DNA of 51,875 nucleotides from SFEL01 sp963640685. GTDB taxonomy: Bacteria > Bacillota > Clostridia > Christensenellales > CAG-138. A program made the translations under genes and the position numbers. Below are positions 1 through 8,397 of this stretch, in pieces (position 1 is the stretch's first letter; each line of letters opens with the position of its first letter). A model generated the notes under the pieces. It had not been told where the DNA came from, ran no database searches, and was given only the letters and a program-made list of their open reading frames with translations. The stretch is from the NCBI GenBank assembly GCA_963640685.1, contig CAVIAA010000010.1:1-51875 (forward strand). The letters are read 5' to 3'.

Positions 1-79
<79 letters not shown>

Positions 80-139
80 TCAGCAGTCAACCCCTTTCCA
101 AAAAAGCTGTACGCAAAAATACACTTGTCGTATGGCGGT

Positions 140-168
140 ATTGTAACACATTCTTTCTTAAGTTTCAA
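140..168 (-). promoter_or_regulatory. Sigma-A-like promoter for the leftward transcript at the edge
   Basis: Minus strand: -35 TTGAAA (163-168), 17-bp spacer, -10 TACAAT (140-145). The predicted start of transcription is near 133, about 54 nt before the ATG at 79. It lies just downstream of the lipoprotein stop codon, so it separates the edge gene from the lipoprotein. Confidence 0.65.
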
Positions 169-183
169 TAGAGGGTCAAAAAG

Positions 184-1032
184 CTATTCGCCCTCCGCCG
201 AGCTTATCAGCTTTGCGCCGTTTCCGTCGCTTAGCCAGTCGTATACCGTTTCATCCGGCTCTTCGCCGCCGGTATATTTTGCAACGGTAAAATGGAAGCC
301 GTCTCCATCGCACCTGACGGTCGTAACTATGCCGTCGGCATGAACAACGGTGGATACCCACACGTTATCCTCAAATTCAACGGTTACGCCGTGCTCCTCG
401 TCGCCGTTCTGGCAAAAGCTGAGCGTGGAGGACGTCAAGGTTCCGCTCAGGGTCGATCCGTCGCTGTATTCAAATAGAAGGTCATATCCCTGATCGCCAT
501 TATCGGCCTCGCTGCCGCTGGCAAGAGCCGGGTCGGCTAAGCCAGGCTCGGGCTGCTCATTTGGCGTGCTCTCAGGCTCCTGTGCGGCTGCCTCCTCAGC
601 CTGTTCCTCGTCGCCTTCAAGATATATTGTCTGGCCATGCGGAACGATAGCGCCCTGCCCCTCCGCAGCGCCCGTAACGGAGGAAGTAAAGATGTTGTCA
701 CCATCAGAAGAAAGCAGCCAGCTGAAGGTAGCGTTTCCCTCGGATACGGCAAGGTCGTGGGAGGCGAGCTGAAGCAGCGTATCGGCCGCCTCGGTGCTGT
801 CATCCTGCTCAAGCCTGCTGCGGAAAAGAGCCTCCATCGCCTCGGTTGCAGACCGGTAGTTGGAATAAAATATTGAAACAGGGTTTGTGTCGATAGCTAC
901 CTGGGCAAGCGGCTCCGGCGTTGGCTCTGCGGCCTCCTCTGCCTGCGCAGGCTGCTCGGGCTGGTTTTGTGCCCCGCAGCCGGCGCATAATGCCATTGCA
1001 ACAGCAAGGATGAGCGCCATCATTCTCTTCAC
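184..1032 (-). CDS. Lipoprotein of unknown function
   Basis: The 282-residue product starts with a lipoprotein signal peptide (lipobox LCAGC, Cys19), so it is expected to be anchored to the outer face of the membrane. After the Cys there is an acidic Pro/Glu/Ala-rich linker (about 22-42) and a second low-complexity Glu/Pro-rich insert (about 138-180). The rest looks beta-rich, with short Gly/Asp/Ser turns, and no catalytic motif is seen. The start is GTG at 1032: it overlaps the amidase stop as GTGA and has GGGAGGG about 8 nt upstream, so the two genes are probably translationally coupled. The pairing suggests a role at the cell wall, but I do not recognise the family. Confidence 0.8.
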   Translation of the reverse strand: MKRMMALILAVAMALCAGCGAQNQPEQPAQAEEAAEPTPEPLAQVAIDTNPVSIFYSNYRSATEAMEALFRSRLEQDDSTEAADTLLQLASHDLAVSEGNATFSWLLSSDGDNIFTSSVTGAAEGQGAIVPHGQTIYLEGDEEQAEEAAAQEPESTPNEQPEPGLADPALASGSEADNGDQGYDLLFEYSDGSTLSGTLTSSTLSFCQNGDEEHGVTVEFEDNVWVSTVVHADGIVTTVRCDGDGFHFTVAKYTGGEEPDETVYDWLSDGNGAKLISSAEGE

Positions 1033-1799
1033 TGCTCATCCCTCCCCTCTAAGTATTCCGTTATTCCTTCAAATATGCCCGCAGCGCACTTATCCTGATA
1101 GGATGCGCGGCAAAGCCTCGTGTCCTCCTCCGGGTTGGTCAAATACCCCATTTCGATCGTAACGACAGGGCTGATTGACCAGTTGAAGCCGGTTTGGTTA
1201 GCGCTGTAAACTGTTCCCCTGCTCTGCGCCCCGGTTGCGGCGCAAAAGCCGTTGAGCACCGCCCGAGCAAGGCTGTCGCTCTCTTCGCCTATTGGGGCTT
1301 CCTTCTTGGGTGCGATCATCAGCGCGCCCTTTATCCGCTTTGAAACAGAGCTGTTGCAGTGTATCCGTACCCAGAGATCGACCCCTGCTTCGTTCATCAG
1401 CTCGGCGCGCTCTCTGTTTGAAATGGACACGTCGTTCGTCGTGCGCGTCATGACCACAGTTGCCCCGGCATTCTGAAGCAGAGATGCGAGCTTTGCAGAA
1501 ACGGCGAGGTTTATGGCGTATTCGTTCACGCCCGTGCGAACGCCCACGCCGCCGCGGCTCATGCGATCCTTTGTTGTCGTTTCATCGCCGGGCGATACCT
1601 GCTCCTGCCCGCCGTCCGCCTTCAGCTGGTGACCCGGGTCTATGCCGATTATCACGCCGCTCAACGACCCCGGCTGTTCGGCGCCGGATACCGGCACGGC
1701 AAAAGCAGCGCTGAAGCAAACCAGCGCCCAAATGCAAAGCAATAATACCGTTGTCCGTTTAAATACCGTCATGTTTCGCGTCCGTAACATAAATTGCAC
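1029..1799 (-). CDS. N-acetylmuramoyl-L-alanine amidase (Amidase_3)
   Basis: Secreted zinc amidase that cleaves the bond between N-acetylmuramic acid and L-alanine in peptidoglycan. It has an N-terminal hydrophobic signal, then the Amidase_3 landmarks in order: IGIDPGHQ (first zinc His), NEYAINLAV (zinc Glu), DLWVRIHCNSS (second zinc His) and TIEMGYLTN (catalytic Glu). At about 256 residues it is a bare catalytic domain without SPOR or SH3 wall-binding repeats. Start choice: the promoter -10 ends at 1819 and an AAGGTG lies just before TTG(1802)/GTG(1799). ATGs at 1790 and 1772 are alternatives, and the signal peptide would work from 1772. It is translationally coupled to the downstream lipoprotein. 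Confidence 0.88.
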   Translation of the reverse strand: MQFMLRTRNMTVFKRTTVLLLCIWALVCFSAAFAVPVSGAEQPGSLSGVIIGIDPGHQLKADGGQEQVSPGDETTTKDRMSRGGVGVRTGVNEYAINLAVSAKLASLLQNAGATVVMTRTTNDVSISNRERAELMNEAGVDLWVRIHCNSSVSKRIKGALMIAPKKEAPIGEESDSLARAVLNGFCAATGAQSRGTVYSANQTGFNWSISPVVTIEMGYLTNPEEDTRLCRASYQDKCAAGIFEGITEYLEGRDEQ

Positions 1800-1818
1800 C
1801 AAAATGGCACCTTTTTAT

Positions 1819-1846
1819 ATTCTACACCCTGCCGTGTCTTTTGCAA
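1819..1846 (-). promoter_or_regulatory. Promoter for the amidase-lipoprotein operon
   Basis: Minus strand: -35 TTGCAA (841-846 of the second thousand, i.e. 1841-1846), 16-bp spacer, -10 TAGAAT (1819-1824). Transcription would start near 1812, giving a leader of only about 10 nt that contains the AAGGTG ribosome-binding site. Confidence 0.55.
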
Positions 1847-1884
1847 CCCCAAGCACCTTAAACAAACTGTTAATAATGCATTTT

Positions 1885-4302
1885 TCAGCGGAGCTTTTCA
1901 AAGGTCAGCCTTCCGCCCCTTATCTTTGCCCTGACGCTGTCGCCGAGGCTTATCCGGCCAGACAGCAGCTCCTCGCTGAGGCTGTCCTCGACCTGATGCT
2001 GTATTGCCCTCCTCAGCGGCCTCGCGCCGTATACCGGGTCAAAGCCGTCCTTTGCAAGCTGCTCAACCGCGCCATCCGAAAAGCTGAGCTCTATGCCCCT
2101 CTCCTTAAGCCGCGCCGCAACGCTCCTGAGCATGAGCCGAACTATCCTTACCGCCTGCTCCTGCTCCAGCGGGCGGAACACTATTATCTCGTCTATCCTG
2201 TTCAGGAACTCCGGCGAAAAGGTTTTCTTCAGCTCGGCCATCATTTCCTCGCGCATTTTCTCATAGCTGAGCGCAGGGCTTTCGCTGGCAAAGCCTACCG
2301 CCCTGCCCCTCGCTGCGCTGAGCGCGCCGACGTTTGATGTCATTATTATCACGGTATTCCTAAAGTCCACCGTTCTGCCCTTTGAATCGGTCAGCCGGCC
2401 ATCCTCCAGCACCTGAAGAAGTATGTTGAATACGTCGGGATGCGCCTTTTCTATCTCGTCCAGCAGTATAACGCAATAGGGCTTCCTGCGCACCCTTTCG
2501 GTGAGCTGCCCGCCCTCCTCAAAGCCGACATAGCCCGGCGGCGAGCCGACCAGCCTGCTGACGCTGTGCGGCTCCATGTATTCCGACATATCCAGCCTTA
2601 CCATTGCGTTCTCATTCGAGAACAGAACCTCGGCAAGCGCCTTTGAGAGCTCCGTCTTGCCAACGCCAGTCGGCCCAAGAAAAAGGTATGAGCCTATCGG
2701 GCGGTCGGGATCCTTGAGCCCTGCCCGCGCCCTGCGTATCGCCCTTGAAAGAGCCTCTACCGCCTCGTCCTGCCCTATCACCCGCTTATGCAGCTCATCC
2801 TCAAGGTGCAGCAGCTTACGGCTCTCGTCCTCGGTAAGTCTGCTTACGGGTATCCCCGTCCAGGCGTTTACGACCTCTGCTATGCTGTTTTCCGATACCA
2901 CGCACTCGCGGTCGTTCCTTGCCCGCTCCCAGCTTGCCTTTTTCGCCGCAATCTCGTCCCGCATCGCGCGCTCCTCATCCCGTATGGCCGCCGCGCGCTC
3001 AAAGTTCTGGTTGCTTACAGCCTCTTCCTTTTCCTTCAGCAGCGCCGCAAGCCTATCGTCCAGCTCCTTCATTCCGCTCGGAACGACATACGCCGCAAGC
3101 CGCACCCGGCTCGCCGCCTCGTCCATCAGGTCGATCGCCTTATCCGGCAAAAACCTGTCCGATATGTACCTGTCGGAAAGTTCGACGGCAGCCCTTATGG
3201 CCTCATCGGTTATAGTAACCTTGTGGTGTGCCTCGTACCTGTCTCTGAGGCCAAACAGTATTGCGGCAGCCTCCTCCTTCGTCGGCTCGCCCACCGTGAC
3301 CGGCTGGAACCTTCGCTCAAGTGCAGCGTCCTTTTCTATGTATTTTCGGTATTCGTCCTGCGTTGTTGCGCCTATGACCTGCATTTCGCCGCGGGCAAGC
3401 GCCGGTTTCATTATGTTCGAGGCGTCTATGCTTCCCTCCGATGCGCCCGCGCCAACTATGGTATGCAGCTCATCAATGAACAGTATGGTGTTTCTGTTCT
3501 CCGACAGCTCGTCTATTGCAGCCTTTATACGCTCCTCAAACTCGCCCCTATATTTCGTCCCTGCCAGCATGCCACCGAGATCCAGCGTTACGACCCGCTT
3601 GTTTTTCAAAAGCTCAGGTATGCTGCCAGACGCTATGCGCTGCGCCAGCCCCTCGATTATCGCGCTCTTGCCCACGCCCGGGTCACCTATAAGTACCGGG
3701 TTGTTTTTGGTTCGCCGCGTCAATATCTGTATTATGCGCTGTATCTCGTTTTCGCGGCCTATTACCGGGTCAAGCTCGCCGCTCTTCGCCTGCCGCGTAA
3801 GATCCCTTCCGTACCTGTTCAGCACCGGGGTATCGTCGTTCTCGGTTTCCCTCGCTCCCTCAGGCTTTCTCGTCGTGCCCGAGAGCATTTGGCAAAGCAG
3901 TGTGAAGTCAACGCCGAGATCCTCAAGTATATGCACTGCAACGCAGTCCTTCTCGCGGATTATGGCAAGCAGTATGTGCTCTGTGCCTATATAGCTGTTT
4001 TTAAGCGATTTTGCCTCATACAGGCTAAGCTCAAGTATTTTCTTTGTGCGCGGTGTATAGCCGAAGCTGTCTGTAAAGTGATAGTCGCCGTGACCCACCA
4101 GCTCATCTGCCCTTCGCGAAACGTCTCTTTCGCTGACGCCGAGCTGTGTAAGCGCCCTTGCCGCTGCGCCCTCGCCTTCTTTTATGAGGCCCAATAGCAG
4201 ATGCTCACTACCGACGTAGTTATGCCCCATTTCCTTTGCGCTATCCTGAGACAGCGCCAGCGCCTTTTTCGCACCCTCGGTAAATCTATCTATAAAGTCC
4301 AT
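1885..4302 (-). CDS. clpC: ATP-dependent Clp protease ATP-binding subunit ClpC
   Basis: AAA+ unfoldase that feeds proteins to ClpP. The 805 residues show the full ClpC layout. Two Clp-N repeats (about 1-145) are followed by AAA module 1 with Walker A GDPGVGKS (206-213) and Walker B ILFIDELHT. A middle region with a UVR motif (EEAVSNQNFERAAAIRDEE) leads to AAA module 2 with Walker A GPTGVGKTE (about 535-543), Walker B VILLDEIEKAHP and sensor GARPLRRAIQ. The UVR motif and the short middle domain mark ClpC rather than ClpB or ClpE. Its usual partners ctsR, mcsA and mcsB are not next to it here. The start ATG at 4302 has GGGAG upstream. Confidence 0.96.
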   Translation of the reverse strand: MDFIDRFTEGAKKALALSQDSAKEMGHNYVGSEHLLLGLIKEGEGAAARALTQLGVSERDVSRRADELVGHGDYHFTDSFGYTPRTKKILELSLYEAKSLKNSYIGTEHILLAIIREKDCVAVHILEDLGVDFTLLCQMLSGTTRKPEGARETENDDTPVLNRYGRDLTRQAKSGELDPVIGRENEIQRIIQILTRRTKNNPVLIGDPGVGKSAIIEGLAQRIASGSIPELLKNKRVVTLDLGGMLAGTKYRGEFEERIKAAIDELSENRNTILFIDELHTIVGAGASEGSIDASNIMKPALARGEMQVIGATTQDEYRKYIEKDAALERRFQPVTVGEPTKEEAAAILFGLRDRYEAHHKVTITDEAIRAAVELSDRYISDRFLPDKAIDLMDEAASRVRLAAYVVPSGMKELDDRLAALLKEKEEAVSNQNFERAAAIRDEERAMRDEIAAKKASWERARNDRECVVSENSIAEVVNAWTGIPVSRLTEDESRKLLHLEDELHKRVIGQDEAVEALSRAIRRARAGLKDPDRPIGSYLFLGPTGVGKTELSKALAEVLFSNENAMVRLDMSEYMEPHSVSRLVGSPPGYVGFEEGGQLTERVRRKPYCVILLDEIEKAHPDVFNILLQVLEDGRLTDSKGRTVDFRNTVIIMTSNVGALSAARGRAVGFASESPALSYEKMREEMMAELKKTFSPEFLNRIDEIIVFRPLEQEQAVRIVRLMLRSVAARLKERGIELSFSDGAVEQLAKDGFDPVYGARPLRRAIQHQVEDSLSEELLSGRISLGDSVRAKIRGGRLTFEKLR

Positions 4303-4343
4303 ATCGTTCTCCCATATTTCAACAACAAAACAATGTTTTTTAT

Positions 4344-4372
4344 ATTTTAATGCATAAATGCAATTTCGGCAA
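4344..4372 (-). promoter_or_regulatory. Promoter of clpC
   Basis: Minus strand: -35 TTGCCG (4367-4372), 17-bp spacer, -10 TAAAAT (4344-4349), in a very AT-rich stretch directly upstream of clpC. I see no CIRCE element and no clear CtsR heptad repeat. Confidence 0.5.
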
Positions 4373-4374
4373 CG

Positions 4375-4404
4375 AAAAACGGCTCCCGTTTTCGCGGGAG
4401 CCGT
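4375..4404 (-). terminator. Intrinsic terminator or clpC leader attenuator
   Basis: A perfect 10-bp stem ACGGCTCCCG/CGGGAGCCGT (4379-4388 with 4395-4404) with a TTTTCG loop. On the minus strand it is followed by TTTTT. It would end transcripts from the 4544-13572 run. Since it also lies between a TATAAT box at 4456-4461 and clpC, it could act as an attenuator in a longer clpC leader. Confidence 0.8.
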
Positions 4405-4455
4405 GAAATGTCTGTCAGCCTTGAAAGGGACCGTCCATTTCTCACTTGCAGGTTT

Positions 4456-4461
4456 ATTATA
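4456..4461 (-). promoter_or_regulatory. Isolated -10 box upstream of the terminator
   Basis: Perfect TATAAT on the minus strand, with only a weak -35 (ATGAAA at 17 bp). The stretch 4405-4543 between the last gene of the operon and the terminator has no supported ORF. A transcript from here would be about 75 nt long and end at the 4375-4404 hairpin. It could form a bulged stem between GTGAGAAATG and CATTTCAC before that hairpin. Confidence 0.3.
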
Positions 4462-4543
4462 ACCCGCCGTACAGAAACTTTCATCACAAAACCATTACAA
4501 AGCAATCAAAAGTCAATTAAGCTTCGGTTTGTTTTCTGTTTTG

Positions 4544-5242
4544 TCAATCTTTCAGGGCAAAAGAAGCGCAAATTACGTTTCCCTCCGTCCCTTCTCGAAC
4601 CGTTACGCTGAACCTGCCGTAGTCGCCCTTGAGCTCGTCGGACTTTCCATTCTTTGCCGCCTCTCTCATAAGCAAAAGCATATCCGTCTTGTCCCCGTAG
4701 GTTACCTCGCCCAGGATATCTATGCCGCTTATGAGCGCGGGCAGGCTCTTTTCCTGCCAGGCACTCTCCAATTCGTATCTTTCAAGCCGCTGCTCATAGA
4801 GCGAGAGCTGAACCGGCGAAGGATCCTCCGGCAGATCGTTTGGCTTCGCGGCCGCCGGACACTCCAGCGTAAAGCCGCATACCCCGAGACTCCTCATTGA
4901 GAGCACAAGCACCGCCTGCTGCTCCAGGCCCTCTCGGCTGAGCAAATATCCCTTATCCGGCGCATATTCCGCCGAAGCGGTACATTCCGCATCCAAGCCA
5001 TATTGCTTCGCCCGCTCAAAAAAAACGGTCTCCGATGGATATACCCGCTCCGGCTCGGCCGTTGGCTGCGCGGCCTGTGCAGCAGTCTCCGCCGTCTCTG
5101 CCGTCTTAATTTCGCCGCGGGAGAGCATATACAGCACGGCGCAGCAGAGCATCATCGCCGCCGTAAAAAGCACGCCGGCTATCGCCCTGCCTTTTTGCTT
5201 TTTTCTTTTTCTTCCGCTATCGGAGCTTTCTCTCCTGCTCAT
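4544..5242 (-). CDS. Membrane-anchored protein of unknown function
   Basis: The 232-residue product has a basic N-terminus (RRESSDSGRKRKKQKGR), one transmembrane segment (about 20-40 of the mature frame, AIAGVLFTAAMMLCCAVLYM), an Ala/Thr/Glu linker, and an extracytoplasmic domain with no recognisable motif. The start ATG at 5242 is chosen because GGGGAGG lies 6 nt upstream. It overlaps the end of the pseudouridine synthase by 26 nt, so it is the last gene of the operon. Function unknown. Confidence 0.75.
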   Translation of the reverse strand: MSRRESSDSGRKRKKQKGRAIAGVLFTAAMMLCCAVLYMLSRGEIKTAETAETAAQAAQPTAEPERVYPSETVFFERAKQYGLDAECTASAEYAPDKGYLLSREGLEQQAVLVLSMRSLGVCGFTLECPAAAKPNDLPEDPSPVQLSLYEQRLERYELESAWQEKSLPALISGIDILGEVTYGDKTDMLLLMREAAKNGKSDELKGDYGRFSVTVREGTEGNVICASFALKD

Positions 5243-6233
5243 CGGCATCCTCCCCAAAAGCACGCTTCAATACCTGTTCGATATCCTCCGCCTGCGTTCT
5301 GCCCGTCTTCTTCAGCGCCGACCTGAAATATTCAGGCACCGCAGCGGAAAAACGCATTCTCTCGCCGGTAGACGGATGTGTGAGCTCCAGCCTTGCCGCG
5401 TGCAGCGCCTGCCCCTCGAGGCCAAGCCTCGGCTTTGCCGCGCCGTATACCGTATCTCCGGCTACCGGGTGCTTTGTATGCGCCATGTGTACCCTTATCT
5501 GGTGCGTCCGCCCGGTTTCCAGCACCGCCTCTATCAGCGTATATTCGCCGTACCGCTCCAGCACCCGCCAATGCGTAACAGCGCTGCGGCCGTCCCTTAC
5601 CACGGCCATCTTCTTGCGGTCAACCGGGTGGCGGCCAATCGGAGCATCTACGGTGCCGCTGTCCTCCCTTATATTGCCATCAACTATTGCTATATATGTT
5701 CGCCTCGCGGAATGCTCCTTTAGCTGTGCCGCAAGCGATGCATGCGCATTGTCGTTCTTTGCAACGACGATAAGGCCGGAGGTGAGCTTGTCTATCCTGT
5801 GAACTATTCCCGGGCGCAGCTCGCCGCCTATGCCGGAAAGCCCCTCAAGGTGATACATAAGCGCATTGACCAACGTCCCGTCCGGGTTGCCCGGCGCAGG
5901 GTGCACCACCATGCCCTTTGGCTTGTCTATAACGGCTATATCGCCGTCCTCGTATACTATGTCTATCGGTATATCCTGCGGGATTATATCGACCTCTTCC
6001 GGCGGACGCAGCACAATGGTAACGGTATCCCCGCACTTTAGCTTGTCCCTCGCCTTTGCTATGGCGCCATTCAGCAATACATCTCCCGCCGCTATCATTC
6101 GCTGAACTGCGGAGCGGGTGCTTCCGCTCTCCCTCGCGCAGAATACATCGAGCCGCTCCCCCGCCTCGTCCGCTATAAATTCCTGCTCGTGAATTTCATC
6201 GTCCTGCTCTGTTGTGAGCTGCACCCTGCTCAT
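5217..6233 (-). CDS. rluD: Large-subunit-type pseudouridine synthase (RluD family)
   Basis: Isomerises uridine to pseudouridine in RNA, in RluD on 23S rRNA helix 69. The 338 residues contain an S4 RNA-binding domain (about 24-70, GERLDVFCARE) and then the RluA/RluD catalytic domain with HRIDKLTSGLIV (145-156, catalytic Asp148). The usual family motif is HRLDKDTSG, so Leu150 replaces the common Asp. TGRTHQIRVHM is present downstream. The ATG overlaps the lspA stop as ATGA. lspA-rluD pairs are common in Bacillota. The exact target uridines cannot be told from sequence. Confidence 0.92.
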   Translation of the reverse strand: MSRVQLTTEQDDEIHEQEFIADEAGERLDVFCARESGSTRSAVQRMIAAGDVLLNGAIAKARDKLKCGDTVTIVLRPPEEVDIIPQDIPIDIVYEDGDIAVIDKPKGMVVHPAPGNPDGTLVNALMYHLEGLSGIGGELRPGIVHRIDKLTSGLIVVAKNDNAHASLAAQLKEHSARRTYIAIVDGNIREDSGTVDAPIGRHPVDRKKMAVVRDGRSAVTHWRVLERYGEYTLIEAVLETGRTHQIRVHMAHTKHPVAGDTVYGAAKPRLGLEGQALHAARLELTHPSTGERMRFSAAVPEYFRSALKKTGRTQAEDIEQVLKRAFGEDADEQERKLR

Positions 6234-6745
6234 ACGCCGTCCTCGCCCGCATCCGGCTTTTTATCCAGCATATCAAGATATTTTTTGCCCTTAAAGAACA
6301 GCATATCTATCACCAGCAATCCGCAGCCTACAGTCACCGCCATATCCGCAACGTTAAACACCGCAAAGTTTATTGCCGCAACATATATCATGTCCCGAAC
6401 GTAACCCAGCATCACCCTGTCTATAAGGTTGCCGACGGCGCCGGAAAGCAGCAGGCAAAGCGAAAAGGTCATCATAAAATGCAGCCTCTTGCGCTCCTTT
6501 ATGAGAAAACAAAGTATCGCGGCACAGGCCGCGGCAGTCACGATAAGGAAGAACCACTTTCCACCCTGCAGCATACCGAAGGCTGCGCCCCGGTTTTCAA
6601 TGTACTTCAGGTGCAGTACTCCGTCCCATATCCTATACTCTCCGTTTGCCCGTAGCCACGTTTCCGCCCAGCGCTTGCTAAGCTGATCTGCCGCCAGCAC
6701 CAAGACCGCAGCTATGGCCGATATAGTTAAGTTCCTCTTTTCCAT
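6230..6745 (-). CDS. lspA: Lipoprotein signal peptidase (signal peptidase II)
   Basis: Membrane aspartyl protease that cuts the signal peptide of diacylated prolipoproteins before the lipobox Cys. The 171-residue protein has four predicted transmembrane helices and the family landmarks NRGAAFG (51-57), GNLIDR (105-110) followed by catalytic Asp118, and FNVAD with catalytic Asp134. The start at 6745 is chosen for GGAGAAGCG immediately upstream, because the longer frame reaches into the upstream gene. Several lipoproteins in this window are its likely substrates. Confidence 0.95.
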   Translation of the reverse strand: MEKRNLTISAIAAVLVLAADQLSKRWAETWLRANGEYRIWDGVLHLKYIENRGAAFGMLQGGKWFFLIVTAAACAAILCFLIKERKRLHFMMTFSLCLLLSGAVGNLIDRVMLGYVRDMIYVAAINFAVFNVADMAVTVGCGLLVIDMLFFKGKKYLDMLDKKPDAGEDGV

Positions 6746-6762
6746 CGCTTCTCCAGTTACGC

Positions 6763-8397
6763 TTATTTTTCCTTTTTCTCGGTGTATATGTACCATTTAT
6801 CCACGTTTCGCATTATATCAGGCTCTCGCAGATCCGTCATGCCTTTTATTTCGGCAGCGCATACTATGCTGTCCAGCCTGAAATACAAAGGGATAAACGG
6901 GAGCTTCTCGGCAAATGTCGTCTGAAACTTTGAGGCTGCCTCCTTGTACGCAGTCTCATCCGCCGCACTCATCATATTACACGCAAGCTGATACAGCTCT
7001 TCATCATAATACCTGCTGTAATTGGCCGAGCCATTCTGTGCGGTAAGCTCTCTCATGTCTCCGTCTCTTCCGACATTCAGACCTATAAGCGCCAGATCGT
7101 ATTCGCCGGCTAAGAGCATATCGGTATACTCGTTTTTATCCGACGCGACCGAAAACGGCGCCGTAACTATCTCGGTCGCTATGCCTATCTCCTCAAGCTG
7201 CTCCGCTATTGCTGAGGCGGCGTTCTTTCTCGTGCTGTCCGTGGAATCATTTACGAGTATCTGAAGGCTCAGCTCTGTAAGCGCCATGCCGTTCTTCTCC
7301 AGCCGGCCGTCCTCGTCGCTATCCTCCCAGCCCGCCTCTTTAAGAAGCTCCAGCGCCTTTACCGTGTTGTAGTCATACAGTTTTGACTTTGCATCATATA
7401 TCCACGAATCTGGTGCAATAGGCACGTCGCAGGCCTGCGCACGGTTCATGTATATGTTGGAGATTATCTTGCTCCGGTCCAACGCATAGGCGAGCGCCCG
7501 TCGAATGCGTATATCGTTGAGCGTCTGGGAGTCGTTGTTTATCAGCATTATCTCGAGGTTCTGGGTCATAACGTCCGTCACCGTCGTTATGTCGTCCTGC
7601 CGATACTGGCCAACCGTGGTCGCTGATGTCGGTACGATATCGAGCTGCCCCGCGTTGTATGAAGCAAGCGCCGTATCGTTGCTGTCCCGCTCGACGAATA
7701 CAAAGCTGTCTATATATGCCCGCTGCTTCCACCAGCCCTCGTTCGCCGTGAGCCTAACGGCATCCCCCGCTGCGCTGCCGTATTCATACGGGCCTGTCCC
7801 AAGCGGGTAGTATGATACGGTACCCTCTCGCATTATCGGGAAGTTCAGCGCGTAAAGCGAGGCATACCCCGGGTCTTTCATAACTACCCTAAGCGTCATG
7901 TTGTTTACCGCCTCAATAGAGTCTATGGTGTCCGCAGCATAGCTGTAGTAGCAGTCCTGGCCCAGCCCCTTAAGCCTCTCAAATGTGGAGACAACATCGC
8001 TCGCCGTAAAGGGCTTGTTCACCTTTTGCCACTTTACCTCTGCCCTCAAATTTACCGTCCACGTCGCTCCTCCGTCCTCGGTGGTCCAGCTTTCCGCAAG
8101 CTCCGGGCTCAGCCTGCCGTCGTTGTTTACTGTGATAAGGCTTTCATACACCAGCGAGAAAAAGCACAGCATCTCCTCGGTGTTCACCATTAGCGGATCT
8201 GTCATGTCGGCGTTGGTCGGTATGTACATTCTTATCTCGCCGCCCGGTGCGGGCTGCGACTCCTCCACCACCGGAACTTCAATATCCAGCCCAAGCTTTT
8301 GCTCCTGAATTTCGCCATTTACTGCAGTGCAGCCCAGCGCAAATGCGCATAACAGCGCCATAGCAAGCGCCGCAAGCCTCTTAGCCCAGCTGTGCAG
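6763..8397 (-). CDS. Family 5 extracellular solute-binding lipoprotein (peptide-type)
   Basis: Oligopeptide/dipeptide-type binding protein of an ABC importer. About 544 residues carry a lipoprotein signal with FALGC, then the SBP_bac_5 fold (ESLITVNNDGRLSPELAESW, WTVNLRAEVKW, RRALAYALDR). No permease or ATPase genes are adjacent, so it is an orphan binding protein. The start is odd. No ATG gives a normal signal peptide. The best fit is CTG at 8397, with GGAG 7 nt upstream, giving n-region HSWAKR. The alternative is TTG at 8442. In both cases it overlaps the end of the transglycosylase gene (stop at 8381). Confidence 0.82.
   Translation of the reverse strand: MHSWAKRLAALAMALLCAFALGCTAVNGEIQEQKLGLDIEVPVVEESQPAPGGEIRMYIPTNADMTDPLMVNTEEMLCFFSLVYESLITVNNDGRLSPELAESWTTEDGGATWTVNLRAEVKWQKVNKPFTASDVVSTFERLKGLGQDCYYSYAADTIDSIEAVNNMTLRVVMKDPGYASLYALNFPIMREGTVSYYPLGTGPYEYGSAAGDAVRLTANEGWWKQRAYIDSFVFVERDSNDTALASYNAGQLDIVPTSATTVGQYRQDDITTVTDVMTQNLEIMLINNDSQTLNDIRIRRALAYALDRSKIISNIYMNRAQACDVPIAPDSWIYDAKSKLYDYNTVKALELLKEAGWEDSDEDGRLEKNGMALTELSLQILVNDSTDSTRKNAASAIAEQLEEIGIATEIVTAPFSVASDKNEYTDMLLAGEYDLALIGLNVGRDGDMRELTAQNGSANYSRYYDEELYQLACNMMSAADETAYKEAASKFQTTFAEKLPFIPLYFRLDSIVCAAEIKGMTDLREPDIMRNVDKWYIYTEKKEK

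Noticed and set aside
1029..1039. Overlapping small frames near 809-1039 as separate genes
   Set aside because: They are shadows of the lipoprotein gene without an SD or coding signature.
3321..4197. Long antisense frames over clpC (for example 2576-3994 and 2788-4197) of 470 residues
   Set aside because: They are mirror frames of clpC, arising from high GC in codon position three. They lack SDs and show no family motifs.
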